Positions 1 to 8,333 of a DNA stretch of 64,000 nt are shown piece by piece. A program made the translations under genes and the position numbers. This DNA comes from Phytohabitans aurantiacus (lineage in GTDB: Bacteria; Actinomycetota; Actinomycetes; Mycobacteriales; Micromonosporaceae), in contig NZ_BSDI01000013.1 in assembly GCF_027923225.1 (NCBI RefSeq), positions 19,063 through 83,062 of the forward strand. The letters run 5' to 3'. The first letter of the stretch is position 1, and each line of letters opens with the position of its first letter. The notes beneath the pieces are model-generated. The model was not told the origin of the DNA. It searched no databases and saw only the letters and a program-made list of their open reading frames with translations.

Positions 1-36
1 AAGTCGCTCTAGCGACTTGAGGGACGCCCTGATCAC
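1..36. repeat. Palindromic element A, copy 1 (cut by window edge)
   Basis: This is the right part of a dispersed palindrome. It has an inner dyad AAGTCG-CTCTAG-CGACTT followed by the right arm AGGGACGCCCTGATCAC. The left arm GTGATCAGGGCGTCCCT lies off the window. It ends three bases from the TAA stop (40-42, minus strand) of the M28 peptidase gene. The same arms occur at 8273, 33831, 37400 and 52880. Confidence 0.85.
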
Positions 37-39
37 GAG

Positions 40-2424
40 TTAGAGGGAAAGGGTTTGGGCTACTGCTACCAGGTCGGAGGTGTGGGAGCCGGCCACGCCT
101 ACGCCGGGTGGGCGGGGGATGTAGCCGGGGAGAGCCGTCAAACCGTCGCTGCCGTCCATCACGCGGAAGCGCACCGGGGAAGCGGCGGACGGGCGGAGGA
201 CCAGGTCCAGCTCGATGCCCTCGGGCGGTGGGGCGTGGAAGACGAGGCCGAAGGACCAGCGTTCGCCCTCCCGGCCTACCGGTGCGGGCTGGCCCGCGAT
301 CCGGGCCGATATGACTGTCGCGGTGGCGGCGTCGACGTGCAGCGCGACCATTCGCACCGGGCGCTGGGGGCGCAGCCGGAGCCGGAGAGTCCGTTCGGTG
401 CCCGCTGTCGTCGAGGAGAGTACCTCCAGTGCTGGCGCCGGCAGGGTGGCCGCCGGAGCGGGGCCGGTGCGTAGCGGGTCGGTGCCCAGGGCCGGGAAAT
501 CACCGTCCACTGTGGCGCGAGCTGAGACGTAGTGTGAGGTCCAGTCCTGGACGGTTGACTCTTCGCTCAGCCAGCGGGCCTGCCCGGTGCCCGCGTCCAG
601 GGCGTACATCAAGTGTGTCGGGATCGGGTGCGCGGTGTCGAAGCGGTCGGCGCGTAAGCCGGTGCCGGCGAGCACCAGCGCGGCCAGGGTCGCGGCGAGT
701 GGCGGGTACATCGCGCGGCGGCGGGCGCGTGCCGCGTGCATGCCGAGTTGGCCGCCGGCCTCCGGCCACAGTAGATCGAGTATCGGCAGTGCGGCGAGCC
801 CCAGCAGGATGGCGAACAGGGCGGCGGCTCCGCCGGTGGCCATGCCCAGCGCGGGAAACAGCAGGGCGACCGTGGGCACGAGGATCAGGACGGCGACGGT
901 GGAGCCGAGGGTCAGGATCGGGACCGCGAAGCGGGGGAACGCCAGAGCCGCCAACCCGGCCAGGGCACCCGCGAGGCAGGGGAGCGTGGCGAGGTACGCC
1001 CCGCCGGGCGTGACCGCCGCCAGTGCGGCGCCTATGACGGCCAGCCAGCCGAGTCCCCCGATCGCCAACGAGCCAGGGCCGAGGCGCCGGCGCAGAAACG
1101 CGTACCAGATCATCAGGACCGCGGCGGCGAGCGCGATGACCGCGAGCCTGAACCACAGTGGACGGTATGGGTCGAGCACCGCGGCGTAGCCGGGCCGTAC
1201 CGCGGTGATGGCGGCCCACAGCAGTTGGGCCGCGGCCGGGCCGGCGGCGACGGGGATGAGCGCGAGGCCGAAGCCGCCCGCGACGCGGGGCCAGGTGGTG
1301 AGACCGCGGCGGCGAGCCAGCCAGGCGAGCGCGGCCACCGCGGCGAGGGCGAGTGCGGCGAGCGGCCAGGTCAGCCAGCCCGGGTACCGGATGAGCGCCC
1401 CCGGCACCGGAAAGTAGGTGGCGTCGCCACCAGCGTCCAGGGTGGACATGTCGGTGGCGCCGAACTCTCGGGCCAGCCCGAGCGCGTTGTCGCCGTGGTG
1501 CTGGAGGCTTGCGCGGTTCATGGCGGCGGGAGTGTCGAGCGGCGTGTGATAGACCGCGCCGCCGTCGATGTAGGCGGAGTTGAGCCCGGTGAAGCCCTTG
1601 TCGAGGAACGCGGTGAAGTCGGTGTCGTTGGGCAGCAACCGGTAGACCTCGACGGCGAACGACGTGCCCACCGGGTGTGGGGCCGCCCGGCCGTAGACGC
1701 CGACGAGCGCGGCGTTGCGCTCGGACGTCTCGAACATGATCACGGGACCGGTGCTGCCGCGCGCCTCCAGGTTGAGCACCACGCCGCCGCCGGCCGCGAG
1801 CGGATGGCTGCCCGCGAAGGCGGCGGCGCCGCACAGGCACGCCTCCTCGGCGTCGGTGAGCACGAACACGATGTCGTTGCGCGGGCGCGGCCCGACGGCC
1901 AGCGCCCGGGCCACCTCCAGGATCGTGCCGACGCCGGCGCCATCGTCGTTGCCGCCCGGACCGGTCTGCACGGAGTCGTAGTGCGCGACAAGAAAGAGCC
2001 GTCCGGTCGGCGCGGTGCCCGGCAGCAACGCCACGACGTTGCGCACCCGGGCGAACGTGCTGCCGCCCTCTCCGCCGGAGAGTTGCCCGGCCTCCGGTCC
2101 GACGGTGTCCTGGACCGACGTGTCGAGGCCCAGGCCGCGCAGTGCGGCGGTGACGTGGTCGCGGACCTGGTCGTTCGCGGCGCTGCCGGCGACGTGGGTG
2201 CGCGCGCCGACGGCACTCACATGGGTGAACGCGCGCTCGGCGCTGAAGGCGTCCGCTGGCGCCCCGGCGTCGCGCGGTGCCGGCGGCCGGATATCGAGCA
2301 GGGTGACGGCGCCGACCGTTGCCAGCACGAGGATCGCGGCCGCGGCGGAGAGCGCGCGGCGGTGCGGGCGGGCGAGCGCCCGGTCGGCGTTCGGAAGCAG
2401 CACGACGGCCATGTCGAACATCAT
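40..2424 (-). CDS. M28 family zinc peptidase with C-terminal membrane domain
   Basis: This 794-residue protein is predicted to be an integral membrane metallo-aminopeptidase of the M28 family, of the same general design as ER-type Fxna peptidases. One membrane segment near residues 22-42 is followed by the peptidase domain. That domain shows zinc-ligand blocks AHYDSV and GGNDDGAG near residue 150, then DAEE, and a late YHTPLDTP histidine block. Several hydrophobic helices follow at about residues 360-570, then a soluble C-terminal region. Met codons at 2424, 2421 and 2412 all fit; an upstream in-frame start at 2517 would run into the divergent gene at 2475. The stop abuts palindromic element A. 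The substrate cannot be read from sequence. Confidence 0.88.
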   Translation of the reverse strand: MMFDMAVVLLPNADRALARPHRRALSAAAAILVLATVGAVTLLDIRPPAPRDAGAPADAFSAERAFTHVSAVGARTHVAGSAANDQVRDHVTAALRGLGLDTSVQDTVGPEAGQLSGGEGGSTFARVRNVVALLPGTAPTGRLFLVAHYDSVQTGPGGNDDGAGVGTILEVARALAVGPRPRNDIVFVLTDAEEACLCGAAAFAGSHPLAAGGGVVLNLEARGSTGPVIMFETSERNAALVGVYGRAAPHPVGTSFAVEVYRLLPNDTDFTAFLDKGFTGLNSAYIDGGAVYHTPLDTPAAMNRASLQHHGDNALGLAREFGATDMSTLDAGGDATYFPVPGALIRYPGWLTWPLAALALAAVAALAWLARRRGLTTWPRVAGGFGLALIPVAAGPAAAQLLWAAITAVRPGYAAVLDPYRPLWFRLAVIALAAAVLMIWYAFLRRRLGPGSLAIGGLGWLAVIGAALAAVTPGGAYLATLPCLAGALAGLAALAFPRFAVPILTLGSTVAVLILVPTVALLFPALGMATGGAAALFAILLGLAALPILDLLWPEAGGQLGMHAARARRRAMYPPLAATLAALVLAGTGLRADRFDTAHPIPTHLMYALDAGTGQARWLSEESTVQDWTSHYVSARATVDGDFPALGTDPLRTGPAPAATLPAPALEVLSSTTAGTERTLRLRLRPQRPVRMVALHVDAATATVISARIAGQPAPVGREGERWSFGLVFHAPPPEGIELDLVLRPSAASPVRFRVMDGSDGLTALPGYIPRPPGVGVAGSHTSDLVAVAQTLSL

Positions 2425-2474
2425 GCTCGGCGGGTGGGTCGCACGCCTCCGGTGCCGTGTCCTAGCGTGTGCGC

Positions 2475-3701
2475 ATGACTCCTGGCTCTCGGGTGTCCGC
2501 GACGCAGCCGTATCCACACGGTGGTCGCGGTCCGAGCGGTCGCGTGCCCACAGAGGAACGCTTGCGGGTCCTGCTGGTCGAGGACGACGAAGCGGACGCC
2601 TTTCTGGTCGGCGAGCTGCTCGTCGAGGCCGACGCCCGCGTCGACCTGGTGGTAGCGACCAGTCTCAACGAGGCACGCCAGCGGATCGCTGGCGTCGACT
2701 GCGTCCTGCTCGACCTCGGGTTGCCCGACGCGCAGGGCCTCGACGGCCTGCGCCAGGTGCTGGCCATGGCGGGGCCGGCGGCGGTGTGCGTGCTGACCGG
2801 CCGGCAGGATGAGCACGTCGGCATCGGCGCGGTGGCCGAGGGTGCCCAGGACTACCTGCTCAAGGGTCAGGTCGACGGTGTGTTGCTCGCGCGGGCGCTG
2901 CGATACGCCGTCGAGCGGAAGCGCTCCGACGAAAACGCCCGGCGGCTGCGCGAGATCGAGTTGCGCCAGGCCGAGTCGGCACGCCTGGAGCGCGGCCTGC
3001 TGCCGCAGCCGCTGATGACCACCGACCAGGTGCGGATGTACCCGTTCTACCGGCCCGGCCGCCACGCCGCTGTGATCGGCGGCGACTTCTACGACGTGGT
3101 GCAGACCGGCGAGCGGCTGCACCTCATCGTCGGTGACGTGTGCGGGCACGGCGCCGACGAGGCGGCACTGGGCGTCGAGTTGCGGGTGGCCTGGCGGGCA
3201 CTGATCCTGGCCGGCGTGGCCGACGAGGCGGTGCTGCCGGCGCTGGAGCAGGTGTTGGTCAGCGAGCGCCGGGCGAGGGAGATCTTCGCCACAGTCGCAA
3301 CGGTGTGCCTGGAGCTCGCCGAGGGCCGCGCCACGGTCAGGCTGGCCGGTCATCCGCCGCCGCTGCTGCTCTCCGGCGGCAAGGTCGCCCCGGTGCCGGC
3401 GCCGCACGGGCTGCTGCTCGGCGTGCAGCCGCGCAAGCCACCGGCGTTCGACCTCGCGTTCGACCGGGACGACTGGTCGCTGCTCATGTATACGGATGGG
3501 CTGATCGAGGGTCGGGTCGGGCGCGGCGACGAGCGGCTCGACGTGCCCGGGCTCTGCGAGCTGCTCGGCGAGCCCGAGGCGCGCGAGGTGCCACTGCCGT
3601 CCCTGCCGCAGTGGCTGGTCGGGCGGGCCGAGAGCGCCAACGGCGGCCCACTGGCCGACGATGTCGCCATGCTGCTGGTCACGAAGAGCGATGGCCGGTG
3701 A
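2475..3701 (+). CDS. Response regulator-PP2C (SpoIIE-type) Ser/Thr phosphatase
   Basis: This 408-residue cytoplasmic fusion has an N-terminal CheY-like receiver (residues about 30-145) with acidic VEDDEAD and phospho-acceptor LLDLGLP. A short helix linker leads to a PP2C/SpoIIE phosphatase domain (about 185-405) with metal-binding GGDFYDVV, GDVCGHG, YTDGLIEG and ADDVAML. Such proteins usually dephosphorylate anti-anti-sigma factors in the general stress pathway; that role is inferred. The gene opens a run with the histidine kinase at 3767 and the receiver at 5359, so phosphorelay control of the phosphatase is plausible. ATG 2475 was chosen; GTG 2469 is an alternative. Only about 50 bp separate it from the divergent M28 gene. 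Confidence 0.9.
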   Translation: MTPGSRVSATQPYPHGGRGPSGRVPTEERLRVLLVEDDEADAFLVGELLVEADARVDLVVATSLNEARQRIAGVDCVLLDLGLPDAQGLDGLRQVLAMAGPAAVCVLTGRQDEHVGIGAVAEGAQDYLLKGQVDGVLLARALRYAVERKRSDENARRLREIELRQAESARLERGLLPQPLMTTDQVRMYPFYRPGRHAAVIGGDFYDVVQTGERLHLIVGDVCGHGADEAALGVELRVAWRALILAGVADEAVLPALEQVLVSERRAREIFATVATVCLELAEGRATVRLAGHPPPLLLSGGKVAPVPAPHGLLLGVQPRKPPAFDLAFDRDDWSLLMYTDGLIEGRVGRGDERLDVPGLCELLGEPEAREVPLPSLPQWLVGRAESANGGPLADDVAMLLVTKSDGR

Positions 3702-3775
3702 AGGAAGGCGGCGGTATCACCATGCTGCTGGTCACGAAGGGTGCTGGTCGTGAAGGGTAATGACCGGTGAAAGAA
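3669..3775 (+). repeat. Imperfect local tandem duplication
   Basis: The last codons of the phosphatase gene reappear just after its stop. ATGCTGCTGGTCACGAAG is at 3669-3686 and again at 3722-3739, and ATGGCCGGTGAAGGAA at 3691 is matched by ATGACCGGTGAAAGAA at 3760. The second match contains the GTG start of the histidine kinase. The spacing (53 versus 69 bp) shows an indel between copies. It looks like a slipped-strand duplication spanning the stop/start junction. Confidence 0.75.
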
Positions 3776-5362
3776 CGGTGGACGCTGCGGCGCCGGGTCA
3801 CCGTGCTCTGCATCGTGGTCGGCGGGCTGCTGGGCGTGGTCGCGGTGCTGGCGGCCGGCACGGCCGCGGCGACCCGGGGGCAGGTCGACACGCTCGCCGA
3901 CCGGGCGGGCCCGCTGCGCTCCGACTCGGAGGAGCTCCTCACGAGGCTTGTCGACCAGGAGACGTCGGTGCGCGGCTATGCCGTGTCCGGCGACGTGGCA
4001 GACCTGGTGCCCTACAACGACGGGCGGGTTCGCGAAGGCGAGCTGCTCGCTCACATGGCCGAGCTGGCGGCGGGCCACGACGTCCTGCTGGCCCGGCTCC
4101 GCGACGTTTCCGCCCGGTCCGCCGAGTGGCGCCAGACGGTGGCCGAGCCGGTGATCGACGCGGTCCGGAGCCAGGGCCCGGCTGCTGGCCAGATCCTGCT
4201 GGGCGTCACGGCTCGGGAGAAGTTCGACACGATCCGCAGCGCCGTGGACCTCCTGGAGGTAGAGATCCAGGGGTTTCGGGAGGACGCCTCCAACCAGGCC
4301 AAGGAGAGCAGCAACATCCTCGTGCTGCTGTTGATCGCCGCGACAGTGATCGTCGTGGTGGCCGGAGTCGCGCTGATGGTGTCGCTGCGCCGCCTGGTGA
4401 TCGTGCCGATCACCGACCTCGCGGAGTCGGTGCGGCGCATCGCCGGAGGTGATTACGAACACACCATCAACATGGACGCCGCGCCCGAGCTGGCCCGGCT
4501 GGCGCACGACATCGACGGTATGCGCCGCAGGATCGTGGCTGACCTGGGTGAGGTGCGCGAGGCCCGGGAGCGCGTCGAGTGGGTCAACAACCAGCTTCAG
4601 TCTCAGGCCGAGGAGCTGCTTCGCTCCAACCGCGACCTGGAGCAGTTCGCGTATGTGGCCTCGCACGACCTGCAGGAGCCGCTGCGGAAGGTGGCCAGCT
4701 TCTGCCAGCTGCTGCAACGGCGGTACGCGGGCCAGCTCGACGAGCGGGCTGACCAGTACATCGCGTTCGCGGTGGACGGTGCGCAGCGGATGCAGCGGCT
4801 GATCAACGACCTGCTGGCGTTCTCGCGTATCGGGCGGATGACGAGCGGCTTCACCGAGATCGACCTGAACGCGGTCATGTCGGATGTATCCGGGCAGCTC
4901 GAATCCGCGCGGCAGTACGCCTCCGGCGAGATCACCTGGGGGGACCTGCCGACCGTAGAGGGCGAGGAGGCGCTGCTCACCACGCTGCTGGCCAACCTCG
5001 TGTCGAACTCGCTCAAGTTCCGGCACCCCCAGCGGCCGCCGCGGGTGCACATCTCCGGTCGCCGTGACGGCGACGAGTGGGAGATCACCTGTCAGGACAA
5101 CGGCATCGGCATCGAGGCGGAGTTCGTCGACAAGATCTTCGTCATCTTCCAGCGGTTGCACGCGAAGGACGCATACCCGGGTACCGGGATAGGGTTGGCC
5201 ATCGCGAAGAAGATCGTCGAGTATCACGGAGGGCGAATCTGGGTAGACCCAGAGGTGTCGGAGGGCACCGCAATCCGATTTACACTCCCGGTGACCACTT
5301 CGCCGGCGCGCTCCGACGCGGACGCCGAGCTAGACGACAAGACCGAGGTGACGACAGCATGA
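3767..5362 (+). CDS. CHASE3-HAMP sensor histidine kinase
   Basis: This 531-residue membrane sensor kinase has a first transmembrane helix (about 10-35), an extracytoplasmic CHASE3-like helical domain containing DQETSVRGYAVSG, a second helix (about 183-207), HAMP, a HisKA domain with phospho-acceptor motif ASHDLQEPLRK, and an HATPase domain (NLVSNSLKF, DNGIGI, GTGIGLAIAKKI). Kinases with this HisKA type normally pair with short Rcp1-like receivers, and such a receiver overlaps the stop by an ATGA. The start is GTG 3767, inside the second copy of a local duplication. The ligand is unknown. Autophosphorylation and transfer to the 5359 product and perhaps to the receiver of the 2475 phosphatase are inferred from gene order. 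Confidence 0.9.
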   Translation: MKERWTLRRRVTVLCIVVGGLLGVVAVLAAGTAAATRGQVDTLADRAGPLRSDSEELLTRLVDQETSVRGYAVSGDVADLVPYNDGRVREGELLAHMAELAAGHDVLLARLRDVSARSAEWRQTVAEPVIDAVRSQGPAAGQILLGVTAREKFDTIRSAVDLLEVEIQGFREDASNQAKESSNILVLLLIAATVIVVVAGVALMVSLRRLVIVPITDLAESVRRIAGGDYEHTINMDAAPELARLAHDIDGMRRRIVADLGEVREARERVEWVNNQLQSQAEELLRSNRDLEQFAYVASHDLQEPLRKVASFCQLLQRRYAGQLDERADQYIAFAVDGAQRMQRLINDLLAFSRIGRMTSGFTEIDLNAVMSDVSGQLESARQYASGEITWGDLPTVEGEEALLTTLLANLVSNSLKFRHPQRPPRVHISGRRDGDEWEITCQDNGIGIEAEFVDKIFVIFQRLHAKDAYPGTGIGLAIAKKIVEYHGGRIWVDPEVSEGTAIRFTLPVTTSPARSDADAELDDKTEVTTA

Positions 5363-5811
5363 GCGCTCCGACGGGCGAGACATCCCAGATCGAGGTGCTG
5401 CTGGTCGAAGACGACCCCGGCGACGTGCTCATGACGCAGGAGGCGTTCGAGGAGCACAAGCTTCGCAACCGGCTCACCGTCGTGTCGGACGGCGTCGAGG
5501 CGCTCGCCTACCTCCGGCGCGAAGGCCAGTACGCCGACGCGGTCATGCCCGACCTGATCCTGCTCGACCTCAACCTGCCCCGCAGAGACGGTCGACAGGT
5601 GCTCGCCGAGATCAAGGACGACGAGCAGCTCGGCAAGATCCCGGTGGTGGTGCTCACCACATCGCAGGCCGACGAAGACATCCTGCGCAGTTACCAGTTG
5701 CACGCCAACGCGTACGTGACGAAACCGGTCGACTTCGACAGGTTCATCGCGGTGGTCCGGCAGATCGACGAGTTCTTCGTCAGCGTGGTGAAGCTGCCCC
5801 CGCGTGGCTGA
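5359..5811 (+). CDS. Rcp1-like single-domain response regulator
   Basis: This 150-residue protein is a stand-alone receiver with no output domain. Acidic VEDDPGD, phospho-acceptor in LLDLNLP, conserved Thr in VVVLTTS and Lys in YVTKPVD are all present. The order IEVLLVEDD...DGVEALAYLRREG matches the Rcp1 subgroup that serves phytochrome-like and CHASE3 kinases. Start ATG overlaps the kinase stop (ATGA), implying translational coupling, and its end overlaps the next gene by 8 bp. It most likely carries phosphate from the 3767 kinase to a protein partner, possibly the PP2C phosphatase. Confidence 0.92.
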   Translation: MSAPTGETSQIEVLLVEDDPGDVLMTQEAFEEHKLRNRLTVVSDGVEALAYLRREGQYADAVMPDLILLDLNLPRRDGRQVLAEIKDDEQLGKIPVVVLTTSQADEDILRSYQLHANAYVTKPVDFDRFIAVVRQIDEFFVSVVKLPPRG

Positions 5812-6607
5812 CCTGATCGAGTCCGTCGGCGGGCTGCTGCGCGAGGTGGCTGCCACGGTCGTGCTGCCCATGTACCAGCACCTTGCCGAGGACGACGTGG
5901 AGGAGAAGGCGCCGGGCGACCTGGTGACCGTCGCCGACCGGCGCGCCGAGGAGCGGATCTCGGCCGGCCTGCTCGACCTGCTGCCCGACTCGGTGGTGGT
6001 CGGCGAGGAGGGCGTCGCGGACGACCCCGCTGTGCTGCGCAGGCTCCGCGAGCCAGGGCCGGTGTGGCTGGTCGACCCGATCGACGGCACCGGCAACTTC
6101 GCGGGTGGGCGAGGGCCCTTCGCGATGATGGTGGCGCTGCTGCGCGGCGGTGCGCCGGTCGCGGGCTGGATCTACCAGCCGCTGGAGGAGACGCTCGCGG
6201 TCGCCGAACTTGGCTCCGGGGCCTACGTCGACGGGGTGCGCGCCACACCGAACGGCGACGTGCTGGCAGCGAGCGGGCTGCGCGGCGCGGCGACGACCCG
6301 GTACCTGCCACAGGACCTGCGAACGGCGGTCCGCGACGGCAGTTCCCGGATCTCCGAGCTGCTGCGGCCGCAGCACTGTGCCGGCCGGGAGTACGTCGAC
6401 ATCGTCACCGGGCGCCAGCATTTCGTGATCTTCTGGCGCACCCTGCCGTGGGACCACGCACCGGGTGCGCTGATGGTCGAGGAGATCGGTGGGGTGGTAC
6501 GCCGGATCGACGGTGCGCCCTACGACCTCGCCGACGACCGCTACGGCCTGCTCGCCTGCGCCAGCGAGGCGGTGTGGGACCAGGTGCGGGCGGTACTGCT
6601 CAGCTGA
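5804..6607 (+). CDS. Inositol monophosphatase family protein
   Basis: This 267-residue protein has the Mg-dependent IMPase fold. VGEEG (metal ligand), DPIDGTGNF (metal and lithium-sensitive motif) and WDHAPGALMVEEIGG are the family signatures in correct order. The substrate could be inositol-1-phosphate, histidinol phosphate or another sugar phosphate; sequence alone does not settle it. It starts with GTG 8 bp inside the receiver gene, so it is the last gene of the signalling operon, and it overlaps the convergent XRE regulator by 8 bp. Confidence 0.88.
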   Translation: MADLIESVGGLLREVAATVVLPMYQHLAEDDVEEKAPGDLVTVADRRAEERISAGLLDLLPDSVVVGEEGVADDPAVLRRLREPGPVWLVDPIDGTGNFAGGRGPFAMMVALLRGGAPVAGWIYQPLEETLAVAELGSGAYVDGVRATPNGDVLAASGLRGAATTRYLPQDLRTAVRDGSSRISELLRPQHCAGREYVDIVTGRQHFVIFWRTLPWDHAPGALMVEEIGGVVRRIDGAPYDLADDRYGLLACASEAVWDQVRAVLLS

Positions 6608-7442
6608 CGGCCTCGCTCGCCCACTGCGTGCCCACCACGCTGAGCAGCTTCAACGCCTCCGCCGACGCGCTGCCGGGCGCCGCGCTGTAGATCACGAGGC
6701 GCTGGCCGTGACCGGCGATGTCGAGCACCTCGCACTCCAGGGTCAGCTCGCCGATCACCGGGTGCTTGAGGTGCTTGGTCGTGGAGCCCTTCCGCACGCA
6801 CACCTGGAGCTCCTCCCAGCGCCGGACGAACTCCGGGCTCGCCGCCCGCAGCCGCCGGATCAGATCCTGGATGCCGGCGTCGTCCGGGTACTGTGCCGCG
6901 GCGGCGCGCAGCTCGGCCACGCACTCGTAGGCGAACCTGGACGCCTCCGGGTCTGCCAGGGCCATCTCGGAGTGTTCGCCGGCGAAGAGGTTCCAGATCA
7001 GGTTGCGCTGGTGCGGCGGCGGCTCGCCCATCAGCGCGGCGGCCATCGGGTTCCAGGCCAGCAGCTCGTACTTGGCGTCGATGACGTACGCCGGGGTGTC
7101 GTCGAGCCGGTCGAGCAGGTGCAGGACGCCGGCCGGTACGTCGCGGCTGGGGCCGGTCGGCGGGGCGGGCACCTCGCCGACCAGGTGATACAGGTGAGCC
7201 CGCTCGGCGTCGAAGAGCCGCAGCGCGCGGGCCAGCGCGGAAAGCACCTGCCGGGAGGGGCGGGGCCCGCGTCCCTGCTCCATCCGCGCGTAGTAGTCGA
7301 CCGAGATGCCCGCGAGGCGGGCCACCTCTTCGCGGCGCAGGCCGGGCGTGCGGCGCCGGGTACCGGTGGGCAGTCCCACGTCGGCGGGGGTTACCCGGGC
7401 ACGGCGACTGCGCAGGAACTCGGCGAGCTGGCGGCGGTCCAT
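6600..7442 (-). CDS. XRE-family regulator with MmyB-like C-terminal domain
   Basis: This 280-residue DNA-binding regulator has an N-terminal helix-turn-helix (about residues 1-85) containing RRTPGLRREEVARLAG and ISVDYYARMEQGRG, the hallmark of this subfamily. It is followed by a MmyB-like ligand-binding domain (about 100-275) with AWNPMAAALMG and NLIWNLF. These regulators commonly sit divergent from a short-chain dehydrogenase and repress it; here an SDR starts about 100 bp away on the other strand. A dyad at 7472-7498 between the two genes is a plausible operator. The small-molecule ligand is unknown. Confidence 0.92.
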   Translation of the reverse strand: MDRRQLAEFLRSRRARVTPADVGLPTGTRRRTPGLRREEVARLAGISVDYYARMEQGRGPRPSRQVLSALARALRLFDAERAHLYHLVGEVPAPPTGPSRDVPAGVLHLLDRLDDTPAYVIDAKYELLAWNPMAAALMGEPPPHQRNLIWNLFAGEHSEMALADPEASRFAYECVAELRAAAAQYPDDAGIQDLIRRLRAASPEFVRRWEELQVCVRKGSTTKHLKHPVIGELTLECEVLDIAGHGQRLVIYSAAPGSASAEALKLLSVVGTQWASEAVS

Positions 7443-7471
7443 GCGGCAATCCTCCGCCGCGGGCGGCGGCG

Positions 7472-7498
7472 TAACCAGGGACCGGGAGTCCGTGGTTA
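7472..7498. promoter_or_regulatory. Candidate operator of the XRE/MmyB regulator
   Basis: TAACCAGGGAC (7472-7482) and GTCCGTGGTTA (7488-7498) form an inverted repeat with 10 of 11 positions paired around a 5-base centre. It lies between the divergent regulator (6600-7442) and SDR (7544) genes, where an autoregulatory operator is expected. Binding is inferred from position and symmetry only. Confidence 0.5.
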
Positions 7499-7543
7499 AG
7501 CCGGTCTCTCCTCAACGGGCCGGATCCGCCGCACGGTGTGTCC

Positions 7544-8272
7544 ATGAGCGAAACGAAGGTCGCCCTCGTGACGGGTGCCAACAAGGGAATCGGGTACGAG
7601 ATCGCGCGCGGACTGGCTGCCGCGGGCGTGACCGTGCTGGTGGGTGCGCGGGACGCGGCCCGCGGGGCGGAGGCCGCGGGAAAGCTGGCCGCCGAGGGAT
7701 ACACGGCGGTGCCGGTGGAGCTGGACGTGACCGACCCGCTGTCGGTGTCGGCCGTCGCGGCGCGCGTCGAGCGGGAGTACGGCCGGCTGGACGTACTGGT
7801 CAACAACGCCGGCATCCTCGTCGAGCGCGGCCAGCGGCCCAGCGAGATGCCGGTGGAGGCGCTCGCGCGCACGTTCGCCACCAACGTGTACGCGATCGTG
7901 GCGCTGACCAACGCGCTGCTCCCGCTGATCCGGCGATCAGCGGCCGGCCGGATCGTCAACATGTCGAGCGGGCTGGGCTCGCTCGCGGCCACCAGCGATC
8001 CCAGCGGTCCCTACGCGGCGTACCCGTTGCTCGCGTACAACGCGTCGAAGAGCGCCGTGAACTCGGTCACGGTGTCGTACGCGAACGAGCTGCGGGACAC
8101 CGGCATCAAGGTGAACGCGGCCGACCCCGGGTACTGCGCCACCGACATGAACGGGCACGCCGGCCCGCGTACCCCGGCGCAGGGGGCGATCGCCGCCGTG
8201 CGGCTCGCCACGCTGCCGGACGACGGCCCCACCGCCGGCTTCTTCAGCGAGGACGGCGCCGAGCCTTGGTGA
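7544..8272 (+). CDS. SDR family NAD(P)-dependent oxidoreductase (carbonyl-reductase-like)
   Basis: This 242-residue classical short-chain dehydrogenase has TGANKGIG for cofactor binding, NNAG, catalytic Ser in NMSSGLGS and the Tyr-Lys pair in YNASKSAV. The start VALVTGANKGIGYEIARGL resembles plant and bacterial carbonyl reductases. It is divergent from the MmyB-type regulator and probably its target, a very common actinobacterial pairing. ATG 7544 is preferred to the in-frame GTG 7538. The TGA is immediately followed by palindromic element A. The substrate is unknown. Confidence 0.9.
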   Translation: MSETKVALVTGANKGIGYEIARGLAAAGVTVLVGARDAARGAEAAGKLAAEGYTAVPVELDVTDPLSVSAVAARVEREYGRLDVLVNNAGILVERGQRPSEMPVEALARTFATNVYAIVALTNALLPLIRRSAAGRIVNMSSGLGSLAATSDPSGPYAAYPLLAYNASKSAVNSVTVSYANELRDTGIKVNAADPGYCATDMNGHAGPRTPAQGAIAAVRLATLPDDGPTAGFFSEDGAEPW

Positions 8273-8323
8273 GTGATCAGGGCGTCCCTATCGCCCTAAC
8301 GACTTCAGGGACGCCCTGATCAC
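8273..8323. repeat. Palindromic element A, copy 2
   Basis: Perfect 17-bp arms GTGATCAGGGCGTCCCT and AGGGACGCCCTGATCAC flank a 17-base centre containing CCTAACGACTT. It begins on the first base after the SDR stop and ends about 10 bp before the next SDR start. As RNA it would form a very stable hairpin, so a terminator or 3'-end stabiliser role is possible, although no T-tract follows. Confidence 0.9.
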
Positions 8324-8333
8324 GAAGGATAAG

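Noticed and set aside
3350..5227. 625-codon minus-strand frame opposite the histidine kinase
   Set aside because: Shadow of the kinase and phosphatase genes; no recognisable domain.
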